Below the pieces are notes generated by a model, which was not told the origin of the DNA, did not search any database, and saw only the letters and a program-made list of their open reading frames with translations. Made by a program: the position numbers and the translations under genes. A stretch of DNA of 64,000 nt from FEN-1297 sp963843605 (GTDB lineage Bacteria > Bacteroidota > Ignavibacteria > Ignavibacteriales > Ignavibacteriaceae), in assembly GCA_963843605.1 (NCBI GenBank), contig CAWJLA010000010.1, positions 372,001 to 436,000 of the forward strand, given 5' to 3'. Positions 9,776 to 18,262 of this stretch are shown one piece after another (positions within the stretch are counted from its first letter, which is position 1; each line of letters starts with the position of its first letter).

Positions 9776-11059
9776 ATGTTGGAAAAGCAAGTTAAATTTT
9801 TCGGCTTAATAGTTTGCTTAATATTATTTTTCACTGCACCCGGCTTTTCGCAGAATCAAACAGATTATAATCCTAGTTCGCCGGATTCACTGACTTTAAT
9901 TGCAAACTACAGTCTTTTTTCTGAGTATTATAAAAATAAAGAGTACCAGAGTGCTGTACCTTACGGCTGGATAGTTTTAAAACAAAACCCCAAAAAATTC
10001 AGTCAATGGATCTTCTTCAAAATGGAAGATGCTCTTTGGTATCTTCACGATTCCGCTAAAGTAGCACAGGAAGAAGTTAAGTCTATTCAGGATACAATGG
10101 ATTATTTTTATAACATGGCAGTTATTTACAATCCTGCGTCAAAAGGATACTTTGAAGTTAGAAAGGCTTATGTTGACGAAATCTGGCTGAACGATCCGGT
10201 TGATTCTGTCATTTCCGAATACGAAAAAGCAATAAAAGATGACTCGACTATTTCTACATATTATTTTAACAGACTGGGTCAGCTTTATAAAAATAATGTT
10301 AGCGATAAGAACGATTATAAAACAAAAGCAATCGATCTCTATACTTACCTAAGTGATAAAGAACCTGATAATACACAATGGCCAGATGAGCTTTCTTCAT
10401 TGGTTGAAAATATGGGTGAACTTGCAAAAATAAAGAAGAAAGCCTGGGATCTTGATAAAAATAATCTTGCTAAAGCCTGGGATTATGCTTCTACAGCATT
10501 GAGGGCCGGAATGTACGACGAGGCTGTGAGTGTTTTGGAATTCCTTGTAGATAAATCACCTGATAATGTAAATTACTGGACTCAGCTTGCAGCAGCTTAT
10601 CAGAATCCCAAAGTAAGTAAACTGGGAAAAGCGGAACTTGCCTATAAAAAGCTTATTTCGCTGAAACCCGATAATAAAGATTATTATCTGAATTTAGGTA
10701 CGGTTTATAAAGATCAAGGAAACCTGGCAGAAGCAAGAAAACAATATTTAAAAGCTAACGATGTTGGGCATGGCTGGGGTCTTGCAATATTTTACGAGGG
10801 ACTACTGTATGAACAGGCGGCCAGAGGTTGCGATTTTAACTTTGATACAAAACTGGTTTATTTGCTGGCAGTTGAAACATACAAAAAAGCAGTTAGTATT
10901 GATCCTACACTGGAGCAGGCGAAAGAAAGAATAACCGCACTGGCTAGTTCTATTCCTACAAAAGAAGATTATTTTTTCAGAGGATATAAAGCCGGACAAT
11001 CTTTACCAATCACAGGTAAATGCTACGGCTGGGTAGATAGAAGCATAAACGTTCCGTAA
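9776..11059 (+). CDS. Exported TPR-repeat protein
   Basis: 427 residues: a signal peptide ending GFSQ, then a helical solenoid. At least three clear TPR units lie between about 230 and 385, with signatures such as AWDYASTALRAGMYDEAVSVLEFL, NYWTQLAAAYQNP and DYYLNLGTVYKDQGNLAEARKQYLKA (each quoted in part). It ends the glgA operon, 21 bases after the barrel gene. TPR proteins act as assembly or docking scaffolds, so one for the preceding envelope proteins is plausible but unproven. A palindromic repeat starts 12 bases after the stop. Confidence 0.75.
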   Translation: MLEKQVKFFGLIVCLILFFTAPGFSQNQTDYNPSSPDSLTLIANYSLFSEYYKNKEYQSAVPYGWIVLKQNPKKFSQWIFFKMEDALWYLHDSAKVAQEEVKSIQDTMDYFYNMAVIYNPASKGYFEVRKAYVDEIWLNDPVDSVISEYEKAIKDDSTISTYYFNRLGQLYKNNVSDKNDYKTKAIDLYTYLSDKEPDNTQWPDELSSLVENMGELAKIKKKAWDLDKNNLAKAWDYASTALRAGMYDEAVSVLEFLVDKSPDNVNYWTQLAAAYQNPKVSKLGKAELAYKKLISLKPDNKDYYLNLGTVYKDQGNLAEARKQYLKANDVGHGWGLAIFYEGLLYEQAARGCDFNFDTKLVYLLAVETYKKAVSIDPTLEQAKERITALASSIPTKEDYFFRGYKAGQSLPITGKCYGWVDRSINVP

Positions 11060-11070
11060 ATATTTATTTG

Positions 11071-11099
11071 TGTAGCACAGATTACTAATCTGTGCTACA
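11071..11099. repeat. REP-like palindrome, copy 1
   Basis: Perfect inverted repeat with arms TGTAGCACAGATTA and TAATCTGTGCTACA around a single C. The core TGTAGCACAGATT(N3)AATCTGTGCTACA recurs at 20502-20530 with the same arms, and both copies are flanked by ATTTATT on the left and ATA(C/G)TATT on the right. There is no T-run, so it is not a classic intrinsic terminator. It lies just after an operon end, the usual place for REP elements. Confidence 0.75.
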
Positions 11100-11285
11100 T
11101 ACTATTAATCATGCCTTCATTCAACCATGCTTATATTCAACTTGCTCTTTTTTATTATTAGATAGATCATATCTCCAATAATTTACTTTTATCCTTCATG
11201 AAATTACTTTATTTTTATAATCTAATTAATCATAAATTTAACTCGTAATTATATTTGCCCTAAAACCTAAAACCTATAAAAGCAT

Positions 11286-12581
11286 ATGTATAATAATTTA
11301 AAGAACGATTCCGAAATATTTGAAGTTTTAGTTAAAGAAACCAAACGCCAGCAGGATAAACTGGAACTGATAGCATCGGAAAATTTTGTTAGTCATGCAG
11401 TACTCGAGGCTGCCGGTTCAGTACTAACAAATAAATACGCCGAAGGATACCCTGGTAAAAGATATTACGGCGGATGCGAGTTCGTTGATATGGCCGAAAA
11501 CATAGCCCGTGAAAGACTGAAAAAATTATTCGACGCAGAATATGTTAACGTACAGCCTCATAGCGGATCCCAAGCGAATATGGCTGTTTTAATGACATTG
11601 CTTAAACCGGGCGATAAGTTTTTAGGTCTCAGTCTTGCCCATGGCGGGCACCTTACTCACGGTTCTCCTGTTAACTTTTCCGGCAATCTTTACAACGCGG
11701 TAGGATATACTTTGAATCCCGAAACTAAAGTTCTGGATTATAATATAATTGAGAATCTTGCGAAAAAAGAGAAACCTAAATTAATTATTACCGGAGCAAG
11801 TGCATATTCACGCGAATGGGATTATGCTAAATTCCGTCAAATCGCAGATTCAGTCGGAGCATTATTAATGTGCGATATGGCCCATCCTGCCGGACTGATT
11901 GCAAAGGGATTTCTTCAGAGTCCGCTTCCTTACTGCGATGTTGTTACATCTACCACCCATAAAACATTAAGAGGCCCTCGCGGTGGAATAATACTGATGG
12001 GCAAGGATAAGGAAAATCCGTTCGGTATAAAAACACCGAAAGGTGACAGAGTAAAAATGATGTCCGAGCTTTTAGACAGCATGGTTATGCCGGGCATACA
12101 GGGAGGACCGCTTATGCATATCATTATGGCTAAAGCAGTTGCTTTTGGAGAAGCACTAGAAGATTCATTTAGAACTTATGCCGGACAGATAATAAAAAAT
12201 GCACAAACTTTGTCTTCTAAAATGACAGAATTCGGTTTTGATGTTATTTCCGGCGGCACTGACAATCATTTGCTTCTTATAGACTTATCAAACAAAAACG
12301 TAACCGGCAAGCAAGCAGAAATTGCATTGGGAAAAGCGGGAATTACGGTTAATAAGAATATGGTGCCTTTCGATCAGAGGAGTCCTTTTGTAACAAGTGG
12401 AATAAGAGTTGGAACCCCGGCTGCAACTACCAGAGGAATGAAGGAGCCGGAGATGCACCGCATTGCAGACTTGATTAACGGTACTATTAATAATATTGAA
12501 TCGGAAGAAAAGTTATCCCAAATTAAAAATGAAGTTATTAAACTTTGTGCCGATTTCCCTCTGTATTCCGAATTAAATTAA
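11286..12581 (+). CDS. glyA: Serine hydroxymethyltransferase
   Basis: GlyA interconverts serine and glycine with tetrahydrofolate, supplying one-carbon units in the cytosol (PLP enzyme). The 431-residue protein is full length. Motifs include KLELIASENFVS, NKYAEGYPGKRYYGG, VQPHSGSQANM, the PLP lysine in STTHKTLRGPRGG (Lys226) and the C-terminal MVPFDQRSPFVTSG...RVGTPA region. The ATG follows a 226-base spacer that contains the REP palindrome. tatC begins 14 bases downstream, so the two may share a transcript. Confidence 0.96.
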   Translation: MYNNLKNDSEIFEVLVKETKRQQDKLELIASENFVSHAVLEAAGSVLTNKYAEGYPGKRYYGGCEFVDMAENIARERLKKLFDAEYVNVQPHSGSQANMAVLMTLLKPGDKFLGLSLAHGGHLTHGSPVNFSGNLYNAVGYTLNPETKVLDYNIIENLAKKEKPKLIITGASAYSREWDYAKFRQIADSVGALLMCDMAHPAGLIAKGFLQSPLPYCDVVTSTTHKTLRGPRGGIILMGKDKENPFGIKTPKGDRVKMMSELLDSMVMPGIQGGPLMHIIMAKAVAFGEALEDSFRTYAGQIIKNAQTLSSKMTEFGFDVISGGTDNHLLLIDLSNKNVTGKQAEIALGKAGITVNKNMVPFDQRSPFVTSGIRVGTPAATTRGMKEPEMHRIADLINGTINNIESEEKLSQIKNEVIKLCADFPLYSELN

Positions 12582-12595
12582 TTATCTGAAATAAT

Positions 12596-13358
12596 ATGGC
12601 ATCGGAAGATTTAACAACAATAGAAGACCGGGAAGAAGAGGAAGGCGAAATTGAAATGTCGTTCCTCGAGCATCTCGAGGAATTAAGATGGCGAATTATA
12701 TATTCTTTAATCGGTCTTGCAGTTGGAACAATAGTATGCTGGATATTCGTTGACTTTCTTGTTAATGATATACTGCTTCTGCCCGCGAAAAATGCCGGAG
12801 TTGAACTGCAGAATTTAAAACCTTTCGGCCAACTGATGTTATTCTTCGAGGTTGCTATTATCGGCGGAGTAATATTAAGCCTTCCCAATATTTTCTACCA
12901 GTTCTGGAAATTTATTGCGCCGGCATTAAAAAAGAAAGAGCGTAAATATATTTCGTCAATTGTTGCTTTCTCTACTTTGTGCTTCTTGCTGGGTTTAGTA
13001 TTCGCTTACTACGTAATGCTTCCGCTTATCTTTAAAATTTGCCGCACAGTTCGGATCGGCGCAGATTAAAAATGTTTTTGCCATTAACGAATACATGTCA
13101 ATCATTATCAGTATAATGCTTGGTTCAGGTCTTGTTTTTGAACTTCCGATGATTTCATTTTTCCTTACAAAACTCGGAATACTTACTCCGCAGTTTATGA
13201 GTAAATACAGAAGACATGCTATTGTAATTATATTCGTTGCTGCGGCATTTTTAACGCCGGGAACCGATCCGGTTTCGCAGATTATTCTAGCAGTTCCGTT
13301 ATTCCTGCTTTATGAAATAAGTATTATTATTTCCAAACTATCGGTTAGAAAATCTTGA
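12596..13358 (+). CDS. tatC: Sec-independent translocase subunit TatC (one-base frameshift)
   Basis: TatC is the twin-arginine signal receptor of the Tat translocon in the inner membrane. The N-terminus has an acidic tail, then the TatC signature FLEHLEELRWRI and the first membrane helices. The frame breaks in the A-run at 13034-13037. Removing one A continues the protein as LIFKFAAQFGSAQIKNVFAINEYM, then GSGLVFELPMISFFL and FLTPGTDPVSQ, giving about 253 residues, normal for TatC. No internal stop remains after correction, so a sequencing indel is likelier than real inactivation. The stop overlaps the TTG start of the next gene. Confidence 0.88.
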
Positions 13359-14335
13359 GTACTAAATCATTAACTGAAATAAGTTATCCGATAAAAAAAG
13401 AACTTGATACTTTTGAGGAATTATTTAAGGAATCGATTAAATCGGAGAATACTCTCGTAGATTTAATCGCAAGGTATATAATAAGGCAGAAGGGGAAAAA
13501 AATACGCCCTTTACTTGTGCTGCTTGCCGCTAAAATATCAGGCGGAGTTACTGACAGAACTTACAGAGGCGCTGTGCTTGTAGAACTTCTTCATACGGCA
13601 ACACTTGTGCACGACGACGTAGTTGACAATGCTGATAAGAGAAGGGGCTTTTGGTCAATTAATGCCGTATTTAAAAATAAGATTGCTGTGCTTATGGGCG
13701 ATTATCTTCTGGCACGCGGTTTAATGATTTCGGTTGAAGGCAAAGACCACGATTTTCTTGAAGTAATGACCAATACCGTTAAAAGAATGTCGGAAGGCGA
13801 GTTGCTTCAAATAAGGAAAACCAGAAAACTGGATATAGATGAACCGACTTATTTCAAAATCATTTCGGATAAAACTGCTTCTTTGCTTGAAACATGCTGC
13901 AGCATTGGAGCGCTAAGCGTTTCAGATAAGCCGGAATATCACAAAGCGATGAAAAATTTCGGAGAGGCGCTGGGAATTGCTTTTCAGATTAGAGACGATA
14001 TTCTGGACTACGTAGGATCTTTGAGTATTATAGGAAAACCTATCGGTGGTGATATAAAAGAAAAAAAGATTACTCTCCCTCTAATCTATTCTCTAAATCA
14101 GGTTTCAAAAGACGAAGCTAACTCAATAAAAAAGATGATTAAGAAGGGGAGTAAGAAAGAAAATGTGAAAGCAATAATTGAATTCGTAAGAGAGCATAAT
14201 GGTATAGAATATGCCCTAGAAAAAGCGAACTCGTATTCCAGTAAAGCAAAAGAACTGCTTCAAATATTCCCCGATTCTCAATCTAAAATAGCAATGGAAG
14301 CTCTGGTTGACTTTGTTACCGACAGAAAGAACTAG
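13355..14335 (+). CDS. Polyprenyl (all-trans) diphosphate synthase
   Basis: A 326-residue all-alpha prenyltransferase that extends isoprenyl diphosphates, probably making the side chain of menaquinone. It has the first Asp-rich motif DDVVD (Asp87-Asp91) within VHDDVVDNADKRRG, and the second motif DDILD (Asp214-Asp218) within FQIRDDILDYVG, plus GKKIRPLLVLLAAK. The start is TTG overlapping the tatC stop (TTGA). The chain-length class (hepta- or octaprenyl) cannot be told from sequence alone. Its TAG stop shares a CTAG with the convergent uspA stop. Confidence 0.9.
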   Translation: MSTKSLTEISYPIKKELDTFEELFKESIKSENTLVDLIARYIIRQKGKKIRPLLVLLAAKISGGVTDRTYRGAVLVELLHTATLVHDDVVDNADKRRGFWSINAVFKNKIAVLMGDYLLARGLMISVEGKDHDFLEVMTNTVKRMSEGELLQIRKTRKLDIDEPTYFKIISDKTASLLETCCSIGALSVSDKPEYHKAMKNFGEALGIAFQIRDDILDYVGSLSIIGKPIGGDIKEKKITLPLIYSLNQVSKDEANSIKKMIKKGSKKENVKAIIEFVREHNGIEYALEKANSYSSKAKELLQIFPDSQSKIAMEALVDFVTDRKN

Positions 14336-14842
14336 ACGTCATTCTTTTTACTTTTATTTTCCTTATCAATTCCTTCTTTAAAATCATATCCTTTTACCGG
14401 TTCCCTTATTGTTAATACCGGGCAAGGCGCTTTTCTTACAACCTTCTCAGCTGTGCTTCCGAAAAGAATATGCTCAACACCTGTATGTCCGTGTGTGGCA
14501 ATAATAATTAAATCTATATTTTCCTCCGAAGCCGTTTCTAGTATTTCAATAAACGGCTTACCTGTTTTTACAAGCGTCTTTACCCTTATCCCGTCCGGAA
14601 TTTCTTTCTTCGCAAGCTTTTCAAGTTCTTCTGCAGCACGTTTGTCCATCTCGAGATCGACGGAAGGTATTGCTATCTGGCCCATACTGAAATCCGGCGG
14701 GTAGATGACAGGCTCAACTACATAAATTAAATATGAGATCTGCGTTGAATTGTTTTGTGAAATTGACGGCATATTTCAACGCTCCTTTAGAATAATCAGA
14801 AAAATCAATCGGGACGAGCACCTTTTTAATATTAGGTTCCAT
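14332..14842 (-). CDS. Universal stress protein (UspA family, one-base frameshift)
   Basis: UspA-type ATP-binding stress protein. Reading leftward from the ATG at 14842 gives MEPNIKKVLVPIDFSDYSK and then KYAVNFTKQFNADLI, the normal Usp N-terminus. The frame is lost in the AAA run at 14729-14731. Dropping one base continues as LIYVVEPVIYPPDF and on to the ATP-binding GHTGVEHILFGSTAEKVV motif. The corrected product is about 169 residues. The start overlaps the upstream cyclic-nucleotide-binding gene by 11 bases, implying coupled translation. An ATG at 14772 would give only a truncated protein missing the conserved N-terminus. Confidence 0.85.
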
Positions 14843-15389
14843 AATCATTCTCCGATTTTATTTTTAAATTTGAATGCAAATTGATATGATCTTCGTTCAG
14901 TTTTCTTAACCTTGTAGCTATAATCTGGGAAATTCCCTGCAAAATTTTTATCCCTTTTTTAGGAAACTTCTCTATAAATTCGTCGAGATCGGGTTTGAAG
15001 ATAACCGCCAGTCTTGTGTCGGTTTTTGCGGTTGCCGATGCGGAACGTTTTTCACCGTCAATTAAAGCAAGCTCGCCAAAAAAATCGCCTTTATGAAAAG
15101 TAGCCAGAGAAATAATTTCGCTGGATTCTACCGATCTTTGTACAACTACTTCTCCTTCTCTTATAATATACAAACCTATGCCCGGATCGCCCTGATAAAA
15201 TACGTATTCACCGGCAAGGTAGTTGCGGTTATGTATGATCTCGATTAAAAGAGAAATATCTTTTTTAGTTAATTCGGCAAATATAGGTATGGAAAGAAGG
15301 GAGTTCTGCAGATCTATCTTTTCCGCAGGTGAGTTAAAAATATTTGACCAGAAACTACTGTGAATGGTTTCGTTTTTATTTTCTTTCAT
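14832..15389 (-). CDS. Stand-alone cyclic-nucleotide-binding (CRP/CAP effector) domain protein
   Basis: 185 residues with one cNMP-binding beta-roll (about 30-150). It shows the GEYVFYQGDPG turn and the phosphate-binding cassette FFGELALIDGEKRSASATA. After a helical tail the protein ends without a helix-turn-helix, so it is not a CRP-type transcription factor. Stand-alone domains of this kind usually regulate a partner. The overlapping uspA gene downstream is the obvious candidate (inference). hisA-like lies 9 bases upstream in the same direction. Confidence 0.8.
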   Translation of the reverse strand: MKENKNETIHSSFWSNIFNSPAEKIDLQNSLLSIPIFAELTKKDISLLIEIIHNRNYLAGEYVFYQGDPGIGLYIIREGEVVVQRSVESSEIISLATFHKGDFFGELALIDGEKRSASATAKTDTRLAVIFKPDLDEFIEKFPKKGIKILQGISQIIATRLRKLNEDHINLHSNLKIKSENDYGT

Positions 15390-15398
15390 ATTAGTCCT

Positions 15399-16151
15399 TT
15401 ATCTGAAAATACCGGATTCGGCTACGCGCCACAATTTTTGACAGGGGAACCTGTTTTCATATAAAGCACGCCCGACAATTACCGAGTCGATGTTGTCCGG
15501 CAGTAAATTCTGTACATCCATCAGCTCATCCTTATTTCTTATTCCGCCCGACAACGTTACTTTTGCGTTGGTAATTTCCGCGACTGCTTTCGAATAAACT
15601 AAATTTGGTCCGCCTAGAATTCCGTTTCTCAAAACATCCGTAACAATAAACCGATCGACACCCATTTCAGCCATTTTCTTCGCAAAGTCAATATAGTTCA
15701 AACCTGTTTTGATTTTTCTACCCTTAATAACCAATTCTTCGTCGATAATGTCAAGTGAAATAGCAATTTTGGCCGGGCCGTAAAGTTCAAATATCTTCTT
15801 AAATTCATCCGGTTTATCTATAGCCATTGTGCTCATTACCAATCTACTTATGCCTGTATCCATCATTATTTTCACGTCGTCAATATTTCTTATACCGCCT
15901 GCAAATTGTACAGGTATAATAACAGAAGAACAAATCTGTTCGATGATGTGCAGATTCTCATGACTATGACTGCCGGCAGCATCGAAATCCACTACATGGA
16001 TTAGTTTTGAATTTTCGGCTCTCCAAATTCTAGCCATCTCTACAGGATCGCTCCCGTACTCAGGGCTGTTTAACTCTGGAATACCCTGAACGACTCTAAC
16101 CGTCTTTCCGTGTTTTATATCTATAGAAGGAATAACCAATAAATATCTCAT
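15399..16151 (-). CDS. hisA: HisA-like phosphoribosylformimino-AICAR ribotide isomerase
   Basis: A 250-residue (beta/alpha)8 enzyme. HisA isomerises ProFAR in histidine biosynthesis using two aspartates; here Asp11 (IPSIDIKHG) and Asp134 (AISLDIIDEEL). Other landmarks are IHVVDFDAAG, PVQFAGGIRN (first phosphate site; GGGIR is commoner) and VTLSGGIRNKDEL (second). No other his gene is adjacent and its neighbours are stress-type genes, so a paralogue with another substrate is possible. It is the first gene of the leftward hisA-cNMP-uspA group. Confidence 0.82.
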   Translation of the reverse strand: MRYLLVIPSIDIKHGKTVRVVQGIPELNSPEYGSDPVEMARIWRAENSKLIHVVDFDAAGSHSHENLHIIEQICSSVIIPVQFAGGIRNIDDVKIMMDTGISRLVMSTMAIDKPDEFKKIFELYGPAKIAISLDIIDEELVIKGRKIKTGLNYIDFAKKMAEMGVDRFIVTDVLRNGILGGPNLVYSKAVAEITNAKVTLSGGIRNKDELMDVQNLLPDNIDSVIVGRALYENRFPCQKLWRVAESGIFR

Positions 16152-16236
16152 TCAATTACTCCGTTTACCGTTCATTTTTAATTTTTGTCTACTGAATTAT
16201 AAGTTTTTAAATTTCGTCAGTGTCCTCGAATATCTT

Positions 16237-16443
16237 TCAAATCCTTGATTCTCTATAGAATCTTTCAAGAGGAAATTCTCGAGAAAAGCCTCTACCTCCG
16301 TGAATTTGAAGTCCTTTATCGTCTATTTCTTTTGCAATTGGTTTGATTTCCGAATCGGTGAAATCTTTCACCATATCACTAAGCATTTTTTGTTCGTCAG
16401 TTAATTTAAACTCTATTAAACTCTCTTTTTGTGAATCAAAGAA
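16237..16443 (-). pseudogene. Internally deleted acyl-CoA dehydrogenase remnant
   Basis: The minus strand encodes, in one open frame, a normal acyl-CoA dehydrogenase N-terminus (FKLTDEQKMLSDMVKDF, SEIKPIAKEIDDKG) joined directly to the family C-terminus (LQIHGGRGFSREFPLERFYR, then ESRI and TGA). About 300 residues, including the FAD site and catalytic base, are missing. The frame runs to TAA near 16465 with no start ATG before the KLTDEQ block. The joint is in frame, so this is one clean deletion rather than gradual decay. It may be a relic of a partner of the downstream Fe-S oxidoreductase. Confidence 0.75.
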
Positions 16444-16490
16444 AAAATAATCATTTAAGCCTTAAAAACAAAGATACTTAACAAAATTTA

Positions 16491-16566
16491 AATTCTCTCT
16501 CTGGGGTAGGCCGTTTGAAGTAGAGTATTGGCGGTTAGTTGCCGGGTTTTGATGGAGAGAGTAATT
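16491..16566. other. Possible structured RNA / long hairpin
   Basis: AATTCTCTCTC (16491-16501) pairs with GAGAGAGTAATT (16555-16566), leaving one bulged T. Inside, TTGGC can pair with GCCGG to make a second hairpin. The segment is more GC-rich than its surroundings and sits in the otherwise empty 16444-16792 spacer. No known RNA family was recognised and no ORF covers it. Confidence 0.3.
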
Positions 16567-16792
16567 GCCTGAACAGGAGGTATAGGTAGGAATTATATAC
16601 ATTATTTTTATAATTTAATCCAAGAGGATCTGCGTCATTAATTTCATCCGTGTGTTATTTCATAAACGGATGCTTTCCGGATATTGAGATTGTCGAAACG
16701 CCGTCATACTCTAGCATACATCAAACTTCAAAAAGTTTTCATTTTATTCAATTTTCTTGACTTTTCTTTCTTTATTGACCATATTTGAACCA

Positions 16793-17626
16793 ATGAGCAA
16801 AGATTTTATACTGGAAACCACTCGGAACGATAAACTTAGGATATCCGCTTTCGGAATAGAAAACATTGAAAATGAACCTTGTTTAATTTTTGTTCATGGT
16901 TTCAAAGGGTTTAAGGATTGGGGGTTCGGACCTTATTTAGCTGAATATTTTGCATCTAAAGGATTCTTTGTTATTACATTTAACTTTTCGCATAACGGAA
17001 TCGGCGAAAATTTAACTGAATTTACCGAACTTGAAAATTTTGCGGAAAATACCTTTTCCCTGGAAATCAGCGAATTATCTGAACTCGTCACTAATTATTT
17101 GAACGGTTTCTTCGGAGCCTCAAAAAATAAAAAAATTGGAATATTAGGTCACAGCAGAGGCGGGGCTATCTCTTTACTGACAGCCGGAAAATTTGACCAT
17201 GTAAAAGCCGTCGCCGTTTGGGCTTCTGTTGCTAATCTTGATAGATATTCAAAGCGCCAAAAAGAAAAATGGCGGGAAAAAGGTGCTTTCGAAGTAATAA
17301 ACAGCAGAACCAAACAAAAAATGAAATTGAACGTTTCATTGCTTGACGATCTGGAAATTAATTTAAAAGACAGTTTAAATATTCAAAAGGCAGTCGGTAA
17401 TTTACATAGACCTCTTTTAATTGCACACGGCGAACAGGATCTTGCCGTTCAAGTAACCGAAGGTGAAAAGATCTATGACTGGTCCGATAAAAGTCTTACC
17501 GAACTATATAAAATTCCGACGGCTGGGCATACGTTCGATATTAAACATCCTTTTGAAGGAACGAATAATAAATTTGATACTTTAATAAATAAGACAGAAT
17601 TATTTTTTAAGAAACATTTACTTTGA
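16793..17626 (+). CDS. Alpha/beta hydrolase
   Basis: A 277-residue cytosolic alpha/beta-hydrolase. It has the oxyanion-loop segment IFVHGFKGFKDWG, the nucleophile elbow GHSRGG (Ser121 from this start) and the C-terminal His in AGHTFD. The late Asp of the triad is probably in GEQDLAV. The frame can be extended to a TTG at 16757, but the extra 12 residues look like translated spacer, so the ATG at 16793 is preferred. Substrate unknown; relatives include dienelactone hydrolases and acyl esterases. It is followed 7 bases later by bioY. Confidence 0.8.
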   Translation: MSKDFILETTRNDKLRISAFGIENIENEPCLIFVHGFKGFKDWGFGPYLAEYFASKGFFVITFNFSHNGIGENLTEFTELENFAENTFSLEISELSELVTNYLNGFFGASKNKKIGILGHSRGGAISLLTAGKFDHVKAVAVWASVANLDRYSKRQKEKWREKGAFEVINSRTKQKMKLNVSLLDDLEINLKDSLNIQKAVGNLHRPLLIAHGEQDLAVQVTEGEKIYDWSDKSLTELYKIPTAGHTFDIKHPFEGTNNKFDTLINKTELFFKKHLL

Positions 17627-17633
17627 GGAAAAA

Positions 17634-18217
17634 ATGCGATCGAAGGAGAAAGTAAAAAACAGCGGAATAATAAATTTTATTTCGAATGTGAGCTCTTCAC
17701 AGTTATTCTGGATTTTTTCGTTTACGATGTTAACGGCTATAGCTGCACAGATTACGATTCCTGTAAAACCGGTACCTTTTACACTGCAGACAATGATGGT
17801 GGTACTAGCAGGTGCTTTTCTCGGTAGTAAAAAAGGCGCTTATAGCCAGGTTCTATATTTGACTCTCGGATGTATCGGTCTGCCGGTATTTGCACAGATA
17901 CCCGATCCGGCAAAATAGGCTTCGCGCGTTTATTGGGTCCTACCGGCGGTTATTTACTCGCGTTTCCTATCGGTGCTTTTTTAACTGGATATCTGGTTGA
18001 AAAAAGCAAAAGTTATTTCGGAATTGTTGCATCAATGTTTCTAGGGGAAGCCGTTATATTATTTTTAGGTGCGCTTTATCTCGGTACATTTTATCTGCAC
18101 AATTTGAGGGAAGCTCTTATAGGCGGTGCCGCAGTATTTCTTTTGTGGTCCGTAGTAAAAGTATTCTTTGCTGCCGGAATATTTAAAGGTTTATCGAGAA
18201 AAATCTATCATAGTTAA
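17634..18217 (+). CDS. bioY: Biotin transporter BioY (ECF S-component, one-base frameshift)
   Basis: BioY is the membrane substrate-binding unit for biotin uptake. The first frame gives a membrane protein with PVPFTLQTMMVVLAGAFLG (family signature) and ends GLPVFAQIPDPAK. The second frame, overlapping it, gives KIGFARLLGPTGGYLLAFP and the remaining helices. One missing base between about 17880 and 17905 explains the break, and the corrected length is about 194 residues, normal for BioY. GAGGAAAAA precedes the ATG as a ribosome-binding site. No EcfA/EcfT genes are nearby. Confidence 0.88.
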
Positions 18218-18262
18218 TTTAATTTTTTTAACCGGCTCTAATACTCTAGTAAAAATTACAGT

